Source: Actinomycetes bacterium (GTDB lineage: Bacteria; Actinomycetota; Acidimicrobiia; Acidimicrobiales; RAAP-2). From it: a stretch of DNA of 62,054 nt. Below are positions 55,882 through 62,054 of this stretch, in pieces (the stretch's first letter is position 1; the number at the start of each line of letters is the position of its first letter). The stretch spans positions 1 to 62,054 of the forward strand of contig JAJYXE010000042.1 of the NCBI GenBank assembly GCA_021791145.1, read 5' to 3'. The notes under the pieces were generated by a model. The model ran no database searches and was not told where the DNA came from. It saw only the letters and a list, made by a program, of their open reading frames with translations. The translations under genes and the position numbers were made by a program.

Positions 55882-57426
55882 GTGGCTTGCCTGCTCGCCG
55901 TCGACGCGGGGACGACCGGCGTCCGCACGCTTGCGTTCGACGAGTCCGGGGCGGTGAGGGCGGCGGCGTACCGGCCCCTCAGCACCCAGTTCCCCCGGCC
56001 GGGCTGGGTGGAGCAGGACCCCGAGGAGATCTGGGCGCTCGTCGCGACGACCCTCGCCGACGCGGCGAGGATGATCCTTGGAGAAGGTGAGACCGTTGCG
56101 GCGATCGGCCTCGCCAACCAGCGCGAGACGGCGATCGCCTGGGACCGCAAGACGGGTCGTCCGCTCCACTCGGCGATCGTGTGGCAAGACCGCAGGACCG
56201 CCGCGCGCTGCGAGGAGCTCACCGGCGCGGGTCTCCTCCCACTCGTGCGCGACCGGACCGGGCTCGTGCTCGACCCGTACTTCTCGGCGACCAAGTTCGA
56301 GTGGCTGCTCGGCGATGGGGGCGTGGACGCGGGCTCCCACCTGGCGCTGGGGACGGTCGACGCGTGGCTCCTCTTCTGCCTGACCGGAGGCGCCGTGTTC
56401 GCGACGGACGTCTCCAACGCGTCGCGCACCATGCTCTTCGACATCCGCGCCCGCTCCTGGACACCCGAGCTGTGCGAGGCCTTCGCGGTGCCGCGCGACG
56501 CGCTGCCCGAGGTCCGGCCATCGTGCGGCCGGCTGGGCACCGTCTCGTCGGGCGGCGCCCCGCTCGGGTCCCTCGGGATCTTCCCAGCGTTGCGCGGTGT
56601 CCCGATCAGCGGGGCCGCCGGAGACCAGCAGGCGGCGCTCTTCGGCCAGGTCTGCGACGAGCCTGGCATGGCCAAGGTCACCTACGGCACGGGGAGTTTC
56701 CTCCTCGCCCACGCCGGGACGTCGTGCCCCGCGCCGCGCGAGGGCCTCCTCACGACGGTCGCCTGGGACCTCGACGGGCACGAGCTGCGCGAAGGTGCCG
56801 GAGGTCTCGCCTATGCGTTCGAGGGGTCCACGTTCGTCGCAGGCGCGGCGATCCAGTGGCTGCGCGACGGCCTGGAGGTCATCGAGCGGTCCGAGGACCT
56901 CGGCCCGCTCGCCGCGTCCGTCCCCGATGCAGGCGGCGTCGTCGTGGTCCCCGCGTTCACCGGCCTCGGCAGCCCGTGGTGGGACCCCCACGCCCGCGGC
57001 GTCGTGACGGGGCTCACGCGCGGGACGGGGCGGGGACAGCTCGCTCGCGCGGTTGTCGACGCCATGGCCTTCGGCGTGCGGGACATGGCCGACGCGATGA
57101 CGCGCGCGCTGCGTGACGAGACGGGCAGCGCGATCACCGAGCTACGTGCTGACGGCGGCGCCTCCGCCATGGATCTCCTCCTCCAGCTCCAGGCCGACCA
57201 GCTCCAGCTCCCGGTCGCAAGACCGCGTTGCGTCGAGTGCAGCGCGCTGGGTGCCGCGATGCTCGCCGCGCTCGCCGAGGGGGTGTGGGACGCGCGCGAG
57301 CGCGCCTCGCGTTGGGAGCCCGACGTCAGGTACGTCCCCCGCACGAACAAGGAGCTCGCGGACCTCGAGCACGCTGCGTGGCTCCGGGCGCTCGACAGGT
57401 CGAGGAGCTGGGCACGGCCGTCGTAG
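55882..57426 (+). CDS. glpK: Glycerol kinase
   Basis: 514 residues from GTG 55882. FGGY-kinase signatures are LAVDAGTTGVRT (phosphate 1), GLANQRETAIAWDRKTG with WQDRRT (glycerol contacts), SNASRTMLFD, GAAGDQQAALFGQ, YGTGSFLL and FTGLGSPWWDPHARG. The combination with NQRET is specific to glycerol kinase within the family. It phosphorylates glycerol to glycerol 3-phosphate. No glpF or glpD is adjacent; the nearby minus-strand acyltransferase uses the same metabolite pathway. Confidence 0.92.
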   Translation: MACLLAVDAGTTGVRTLAFDESGAVRAAAYRPLSTQFPRPGWVEQDPEEIWALVATTLADAARMILGEGETVAAIGLANQRETAIAWDRKTGRPLHSAIVWQDRRTAARCEELTGAGLLPLVRDRTGLVLDPYFSATKFEWLLGDGGVDAGSHLALGTVDAWLLFCLTGGAVFATDVSNASRTMLFDIRARSWTPELCEAFAVPRDALPEVRPSCGRLGTVSSGGAPLGSLGIFPALRGVPISGAAGDQQAALFGQVCDEPGMAKVTYGTGSFLLAHAGTSCPAPREGLLTTVAWDLDGHELREGAGGLAYAFEGSTFVAGAAIQWLRDGLEVIERSEDLGPLAASVPDAGGVVVVPAFTGLGSPWWDPHARGVVTGLTRGTGRGQLARAVVDAMAFGVRDMADAMTRALRDETGSAITELRADGGASAMDLLLQLQADQLQLPVARPRCVECSALGAAMLAALAEGVWDARERASRWEPDVRYVPRTNKELADLEHAAWLRALDRSRSWARPS

Positions 57427-57502
57427 ACGGCGCGGGCTGCGCAGCGCGTCTGGAGAGAGTCACCGCTCGCTCCGCGCCGCGCCGCCGCATCGGCGCTCGG
57501 TG

Positions 57503-58186
57503 TCAAGCCGCCGATGGCGAAGGGGCCCGCTTCGGCACGTACTCGTCGACGTACTGGCGACCCGAGAGCCGCGCGATCTCCCGCATCAGCTCGTCGGTGA
57601 ACGCGCGGCACTCCCGGTGGTCGTGGTCGTCGAGCGGGTGGAGCCGGTCCGCTGCCGGTCTCATCCGCATCGGCGGCCCGAAGCGCACGTAGACGGTCCT
57701 GCCCGGCCGCAGCAATCGCTTGCCGACCGGCTGGACGTCGGCGGTCCCTTGGATCCCAACCGGCACCACGGGGACGCCGCATTCGCGCGACAGGCGCGCG
57801 ACCCCGGTGCGCCCGCGGTGCACGAACTCGTCGAGCGTCCGAGTCCCCTCCGGGTAGATCGCGACCAGCTTCCCCTCGCGCAGCGCCTCCGCAGCGGTGT
57901 CGAGCGCTCGCTCCGTCTCCTTCCCTCCGCCGCGTCTGATCGGGATCTGCCCGACAGCCCGGAAGAACCACGCGGTTTTGGCAGAGTCGAAGTACTCGGC
58001 TTTCGCGAGGAACGTCACCTTGCGCCTCACGACGAGCGGGAGGAAGAGCGAGTCGCAGAAGGACTGGTGGTTCGCGGCGAGGACGGCCGCGCCGCTGGGC
58101 GGAACGTGCTCGCCGCCTTCCACCCGCACCCGCCACAGCAGGTGGAAGATCGGCGTGAGCACCAGCTTCAGCAGCCAGTAGGCCAC
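57503..58186 (-). CDS. 1-acyl-sn-glycerol-3-phosphate acyltransferase (PlsC-like)
   Basis: 227 residues from GTG 58186. The acyltransferase motif I is NHQSFCD (HxxxxD), with IPIRRGG and motif III YPEGTRT; a hydrophobic N-terminal helix anchors it to the membrane. It would acylate lysophosphatidic acid in phospholipid synthesis. It is last in a six-gene minus-strand run; the order glycosyltransferase, SRPBCC, kinase, acyltransferase resembles the mycobacterial Rv2182c-Rv2188c region. Confidence 0.87.
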   Translation of the reverse strand: MAYWLLKLVLTPIFHLLWRVRVEGGEHVPPSGAAVLAANHQSFCDSLFLPLVVRRKVTFLAKAEYFDSAKTAWFFRAVGQIPIRRGGGKETERALDTAAEALREGKLVAIYPEGTRTLDEFVHRGRTGVARLSRECGVPVVPVGIQGTADVQPVGKRLLRPGRTVYVRFGPPMRMRPAADRLHPLDDHDHRECRAFTDELMREIARLSGRQYVDEYVPKRAPSPSAA

Positions 58187-58248
58187 GCCACAGGCTACTG
58201 CCGGGTCGCGGGGAGGGGCCTCGTGCGCTCGTGACCGGCGCGGGTGCC

Positions 58249-58923
58249 TCAGCCTCTCCCCGCATCCGCCAGCTCCTCGACGTCGACCGGCCAGGCGAAC
58301 ACCGCCCAGGTAGCCCCCGCGTCGGCGAGGCGCGCGACCGCCGGCGCGAGCGGGCCGCGGGCCGGGCCGGCCCAGGTGACCTCCACGCAACCCGCTTCGG
58401 CGCGGACCTCGTCGCAGGGCGCGTCCCACAAGTTGAGCGCCGCACCCTCCTCGAGCGCGATCCGCCGGGTGCGTGCGGTGCCGTCGCCGACCCAGACCAC
58501 GAGCCCGAGATCGAGCGCGCCGCGCACACAGCGCCGCAGCCGAGCCCGGCGGGCTCGAGCGGGCTCGAAGTCGACGCCGTAGGCCTCGTTCTCCCCGGCG
58601 CTCAAGCGGTCACCCGTCCCGATCCCCGCCACGACCCGTCCGGGAGCGATCGCAGCAAGCCCCGCGAGCTCGCCCAAGAGGACGTGGTCGGGGACGAGCC
58701 CCACACGGGCGACGAGCGTCCCGACAGCGATCCGCTCCGTGAGCGACGCGACGAGCCCGAGGACTGGGAACGGGGCGAGCGCGGGTCGAGACGGCTGGCC
58801 CATCGGCCAAAGATGGTCATAGCAGAAGACCCCGTCGACGCCGGCCTCCTCCGCTCGGCGGGCTGCGTCGAGCGCCCGGTCTGCGCGGTCCTCGAAGGTC
58901 GGGAGCAGGAGGCCAGTCCGCAC
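58249..58923 (-). CDS. Luciferase-like (LLM class) flavin/F420-dependent oxidoreductase
   Basis: 224 residues from GTG 58923. Characteristic segments are VRTGLLLPTFEDRADRALDA, EEAGVDGVFCYDHL, the TERIAVGTLV beta strand, and APGRVVAGIGTGDRLSAGENEAYG. It is shorter than usual (about 280-350 residues); the region after GVDF is compressed, so part of the barrel seems reduced. The cofactor is probably F420 or FMN; the substrate is unknown. It lies 11 bases after the ROK gene. Confidence 0.78.
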   Translation of the reverse strand: MRTGLLLPTFEDRADRALDAARRAEEAGVDGVFCYDHLWPMGQPSRPALAPFPVLGLVASLTERIAVGTLVARVGLVPDHVLLGELAGLAAIAPGRVVAGIGTGDRLSAGENEAYGVDFEPARARRARLRRCVRGALDLGLVVWVGDGTARTRRIALEEGAALNLWDAPCDEVRAEAGCVEVTWAGPARGPLAPAVARLADAGATWAVFAWPVDVEELADAGRG

Positions 58924-58934
58924 GCCCGCGCCGG

Positions 58935-60017
58935 TCAACGCAGATCGACGCCGCCGGTGGCCGCCGCGAGGGCAGCCCCCACTGCGCCTGCCTGCTCGCC
59001 CAGGCCCGCTTCGAGCACTGGCACCACGTCGCGGGCGCACCCGCCCTCGACCAGTGCGCCGAGCGCGCGTCGCGACGGCGCGAGGAGCACCTCACCCACA
59101 TGGCCGAGCCCGCCGCCGAGCACGATCCACTCGGGGTCGAACGCCGCGACGAGGTTGGCGAGGCCGAGGCCCACCCACCAGCCGAGCTCGTCCATCACGC
59201 GCTGTGCACCGGGGTCCCCAGCTGCGGCGGCGGTGGTGACGTGCTCGGCGGTCACGTGCTCGGCGTCGCCGCCGGCGAGACGCACCACCTCGTCCAACGT
59301 CCCCGCCAGCGCGGCTTCCCGCGCGAGGCGCGCGAGACCGCCCCCCGACGCGAAGCGCTCCCAGCATCCCCGCTTCCCGCAGGGACAAGGAGGCCCATGG
59401 GGATCGACGACCATGTGGCCGAACTCGCCGCCGAAGCCGTGGGCGCCGAGGCGCACCCGATCGTCGGCGATCTGCGCACCACCGATGCCGGTGCCGAGCG
59501 TGAGGACCAGGCCCTCGCGCATGCCACGTGCCGCACCCAGGCGGAGCTCCGCGAGCGCGGCGCAGGTGGCGTCGTTGTGCGCGTCCACGGGCACCCCGTC
59601 GAGCTGCCCGCCAGCGAGCCTCGAGGCGACGAGCGCCCCCATGTCTGCGCCGCTCACCGTCGCGAGGTTGGGTGAGAAGCGCAGCACGCCTGCGGCGTCG
59701 ACGAGCCCGGCAATCCCGATCCCGACGGGCGGCGCTGCGTCCTGCTCCAAGCGGCCCCCCGGCTCGACGGTGTCTTGGCGGAGCTGTTCGAGGAGCCGGG
59801 CGACGGCGTCGGCCACCGCGCCTCCCGGGTGGTCGCCGCTCGTCGTGGCACCTGCACCGCGCGACCGGCCTCGCGCCGCGGTCGATGCCGCCTCCCCGGG
59901 CGTCGGGACGCGCCGCTCGGCCAGCACCGCTCCGTGGTCATCGATCGCGACCCCCAGGATCTTCGTGCCCCCGATGTCCACCCCGAAGGCTCGCGTGCGG
60001 GCCTTTTGACCGGTCAC
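58935..60017 (-). CDS. ROK-family glucokinase
   Basis: 360 residues from GTG 60017. ATP-site FGVDIGGTK, the sugar-site HNDATCAAL and GEFGHMVV, and the ROK zinc motif CPCGKRGCWE are all present; LTLGTGIGG and VLGGGLGH complete the fold. A low-complexity insert (about 45-65) is unusual. ROK glucokinases (GlkA in streptomycetes) phosphorylate glucose and often sit beside an SRPBCC gene, as here (4 bases downstream of its stop). Confidence 0.88.
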   Translation of the reverse strand: MTGQKARTRAFGVDIGGTKILGVAIDDHGAVLAERRVPTPGEAASTAARGRSRGAGATTSGDHPGGAVADAVARLLEQLRQDTVEPGGRLEQDAAPPVGIGIAGLVDAAGVLRFSPNLATVSGADMGALVASRLAGGQLDGVPVDAHNDATCAALAELRLGAARGMREGLVLTLGTGIGGAQIADDRVRLGAHGFGGEFGHMVVDPHGPPCPCGKRGCWERFASGGGLARLAREAALAGTLDEVVRLAGGDAEHVTAEHVTTAAAAGDPGAQRVMDELGWWVGLGLANLVAAFDPEWIVLGGGLGHVGEVLLAPSRRALGALVEGGCARDVVPVLEAGLGEQAGAVGAALAAATGGVDLR

Positions 60018-60021
60018 CGGC

Positions 60022-60465
60022 TCATGCTGCCGACTCGACCCGGGCCTTCAGCTCACGAAGGGCCGTGGACATGATGCGGCTCGCCGCTCGCAGCTTGATG
60101 AACCCTGGGATCGGCACCCGAAGCTCCACCTCGAGGTGATAGGTGACGTCCGTTCCTCCTCCGACGGCCGGCTCGAACACGTAGCGCCCGTCGAGCTTCG
60201 TCGCGATGTCCCCCCGGGTCTGGCGCCAGGCGAGGACGTGAGGCGCGTCGGAGTAGTCGTACTCGAGCGTGTAGCTCGTGCTGCGCCCGAACGCGGCTGC
60301 CCGGAAGGTGCACAGGAGCGCCCGGCCCTCTGGGTCGCGCCGCTCGACCGTGACCTGCTTGATGTCGGCCGCCCACTCGGGGTAGCTCTCGATGTCGGTC
60401 ACGACCGCGTAGCACCGCTCCGGAGGTGCTGACACCGTGATGTGCTCCGTGGCCTGTTCCGCCAC
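60022..60465 (-). CDS. SRPBCC / polyketide-cyclase-like lipid-binding protein
   Basis: 147 residues from GTG 60465, with GGGGAGGAG upstream. The START-like fold is seen in ITVSAPPERCYAVVTDIESYPEWAADI, split here as ITVSAPPERCYAVVTD and IESYPEWAADI, then the beta strands TSYTLEYDYSD and GTDVTYHLEVEL and a C-terminal helix. It matches the TB16.3-type actinobacterial family, which binds hydrophobic ligands; the ligand is unknown. It is coupled closely to the ROK kinase gene. Confidence 0.82.
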   Translation of the reverse strand: MAEQATEHITVSAPPERCYAVVTDIESYPEWAADIKQVTVERRDPEGRALLCTFRAAAFGRSTSYTLEYDYSDAPHVLAWRQTRGDIATKLDGRYVFEPAVGGGTDVTYHLEVELRVPIPGFIKLRAASRIMSTALRELKARVESAA

Positions 60466-60505
60466 CCTCGCTCCTCCCCGTCGTGTTGCCTGCTCGAAGG
60501 CCCGA

Positions 60506-61669
60506 TCAGCCTTGCACTTCCGCGAGGGCGGCGGCCAGCTTCGAGCTCAGCACGCTGTAGTCGAAGGCACGGCACGCCCGTTCGCGTGCGGCTTCCCCCA
60601 TCCGCTGCCGCTGGCACGCGTCAGCGAGAAGCCGCCGCAAGGCGGCGGCAACCGCGGCCGGATCGCGGGGGTTGCGCACGACGAGCCCCGTGATGCCGTC
60701 TTCCACCGCCTCGGCCGCGCCGCCGCTCTCACCCGCCACCTGCGGGACGCCCGACGCTGCCGCCTCGAGGAACACGATGCCGAAACCCTCTTCCTCGAGC
60801 CCCATCCAGCGGCTCCGGCACACCATGGCGAAGACGTCGGCACCCGCGAGGAGCGCACGCTTGTCAGCTTCGCTGACCGCTCCGAGGAAGTGCACCGGCG
60901 CGGACGTACGGCGCGCAAGGGCGGCGAGCCGCTCGGCGTCGCGGCCCGAGCCGGCAATCGCCAAGACGAGGTCCGGGTACGACGTCCCCAGCCGGCGTAC
61001 CGCGTCGATGAGGACGTCCATCCCCTTTCGAGGGACGAGCCGGCTCACGCTCGCGACGAGGAGAGCGTCTTCTGGCAGCCCGAGGCGGCGGCGTGCAGCG
61101 ACACGCTCTGCCACCGGCAGCGGAGAGAACTGCGTGCAGTCCACGCCTGGAGGCACCTCGACGTGGCGGGGGCGGGCGCCCGGCGCCGCACGCGCGAGGG
61201 CGAGCACCGCTGCCTGCGCGGGGTAGTGCCCCGCCGACACGATCAGCGACGAGCCCGAGAGCACCCGGCCGACCACCCCGCGCGTCAGCGGGAGCCGGGA
61301 AGGGAGCGCCGCTTCCGCGCCGTGGAGCACGACTCCGTAGCGAAGGCCGAGAGAGGGGCCGAGGAGGCCGAGCGGCACCGCGGGATCGAACAGCACCAAC
61401 GTGGCGCCGATCTCTGCCGCGAGCGACCTGACCGCGGCCCGGGCCCCCGGCGTCGGGAAGTACAAGAGGCGTCCAGGCACGCGCTCGATCCGGATGCCCT
61501 GTGCCGCCGCCTCGGCGTCGAAGGCGCCGGCGCCAGGGTCCGAGCGCGCGGTGAGGACGACGAAGCTGGCCGGGTCGAGCCGCCGCCAGAGCTCCCAGAG
61601 GTAGGCCTGGATCCCGCCGACCTTCGGCGGGAAGTCGTTGGTGACGAGCAGATGGCGCGGCGCGCTCAC
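60506..61669 (-). CDS. GT4 glycosyltransferase, PimB'-like mannosyltransferase candidate
   Basis: 387 residues from GTG 61669. GT-B fold: the N-terminal LLVTNDFPPKVGGIQAYLWEL (quoted as NDFPPKVGGIQAYL) acceptor loop, the mid-domain VSRLVPRKGMDVLIDA and the nucleotide-sugar site EEEGFGIVFLEAAASGVP with the E-x7-E pair. NDFPP...GGIQ is typical of phosphatidylinositol mannosyltransferases of actinobacteria. Gene context (SRPBCC and PlsC downstream) agrees with PimB', which adds the second mannose to PIM1. The exact sugar is inference. Confidence 0.82.
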   Translation of the reverse strand: MSAPRHLLVTNDFPPKVGGIQAYLWELWRRLDPASFVVLTARSDPGAGAFDAEAAAQGIRIERVPGRLLYFPTPGARAAVRSLAAEIGATLVLFDPAVPLGLLGPSLGLRYGVVLHGAEAALPSRLPLTRGVVGRVLSGSSLIVSAGHYPAQAAVLALARAAPGARPRHVEVPPGVDCTQFSPLPVAERVAARRRLGLPEDALLVASVSRLVPRKGMDVLIDAVRRLGTSYPDLVLAIAGSGRDAERLAALARRTSAPVHFLGAVSEADKRALLAGADVFAMVCRSRWMGLEEEGFGIVFLEAAASGVPQVAGESGGAAEAVEDGITGLVVRNPRDPAAVAAALRRLLADACQRQRMGEAARERACRAFDYSVLSSKLAAALAEVQG

Positions 61670-61693
61670 CGGCGCCCGTTCGCCGGTGCCGGG

Positions 61694-61891
61694 TCAGCCC
61701 GCGCGTCCTTTGAACTTGAGCGTGGGCAAGAGGCCCGCCTGCTCGAGCATCCGCATCGCCCGCGCCTCGTCGGCGTCGATGACGACCGCGTCATCGGGCT
61801 CACGGCCGAGGAGGAACGTGACGACGCAGTCCTCGCATGCCGAGGTCCCCTGCATGACGCAGTCGTCGCACTCCACCGTGATCGTGTCCAT
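61694..61891 (-). CDS. Small conserved Cys-rich protein
   Basis: 65 residues from ATG 61891, with AAGGGG upstream. Four Cys in the first 22 residues (VECDDCVMQG, ACEDCVV) form a likely metal or redox site, followed by a short helical tail (EARAMRMLEQAGLLP). I recognise it as a type of hypothetical protein found upstream of PimB'-like genes in actinobacteria, but its role is unknown. It is the first gene of the minus-strand run. Confidence 0.7.
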   Translation of the reverse strand: MDTITVECDDCVMQGTSACEDCVVTFLLGREPDDAVVIDADEARAMRMLEQAGLLPTLKFKGRAG

Positions 61892-62054
61892 GGCCGTCCC
61901 CTTTCACCCGGCACCCGGTGTGCCGCTGTCCAACCGCTGGGTGCAGCATGACAAGGGGGTGTGACTCTCATGATGTTGGGGTGTGGAGCAGGTCGGTAGT
62001 AGTAGCCGGGGAGGGGGGTCCGGGGGGAGGGGGTGGACGACGGTGGATCCTGTG

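Noticed and set aside
61892..62054. G-rich right edge of the window
   Set aside because: No frame, repeat or end structure that I can support in 163 bases.

Overview
High-GC actinobacterial chromosome segment. The clpS/DUF2017 pair, a csoR-copA-copZ copper operon, a class II (B12) ribonucleotide reductase, a PASTA-domain kinase, a DUF2510 protein, many GTG starts and near-total G/C third codon positions all fit Actinobacteria, perhaps an acidimicrobial lineage; the lineage is inference. No rRNA or tRNA gene was recognised.

Layout. (1) 1-29915: core genes, mostly singletons and pairs. These include an MFS transporter, an SGNH hydrolase, a PPOX-like protein with malic enzyme, clpS/DUF2017, two methyltransferases, a secreted hydrolase, a flavin-linked membrane redox cluster (ferric-reductase-like protein, FMN-binding protein, ApbE), an anti-sigma-type ATPase, surE, arfB, an aldo/keto reductase, a Nudix hydrolase, a PASTA kinase, a kelch protein, a serine hydrolase, an amidohydrolase and a DedA fusion. 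It ends with a copper operon that has a CsoR-type operator. An IS3 element is cut by the left window edge. (2) 29960-51481: a 21.5-kb island that I read as one DDE/AAA+ transposon of the Tn7/Tn5053/Mu type. It has TG...CA ends, a 5-bp duplication TCACG, two 22-bp sites at the left end and four abutting 22-bp sites at the right end. It carries its own five-gene overlapping transposition operon (43886-48678). (3) 51482-61891: nrdJ with an intein, then glpK, then a six-gene minus-strand run (a small Cys protein, a PimB'-like mannosyltransferase, an SRPBCC protein, a ROK glucokinase, an LLM oxidoreductase and an acyltransferase). That run resembles the PI-mannoside/glucokinase neighbourhood of other actinobacteria.

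The island. The right end abuts the nrdJ stop codon exactly, so the duplicated 5 bp contains the stop codon and nrdJ stays intact. Just outside the left end lies an exact 27-bp copy of the right end followed by the same TCACG. This is what two successive insertions at one site would leave: an old right-end remnant, TCACG, the new element, TCACG, then nrdJ. I infer a site-directed transposon that uses the 3' end of nrdJ as its attachment site, comparable to Tn7 at glmS. I recognise neither TnsA nor a TniQ/TnsD target selector by eye. Instead, three unassigned proteins are translationally coupled to the transposase and ATPase genes.

Cargo of the island: a six-gene overlapping type I restriction-modification operon (hsdM-hsdS-hsdR plus an HhH glycosylase-like protein, a PDDEXK-like protein and a PIN protein), a second PIN/coiled-coil/membrane protein, small unknown genes, and an IS21 element. 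The IS21 element has its own 5-bp duplication, and a 143-bp MITE-like palindrome sits in its terminal repeat array.

Minisatellites with 12-36-bp units are common in the core part, and several lie inside coding sequence.
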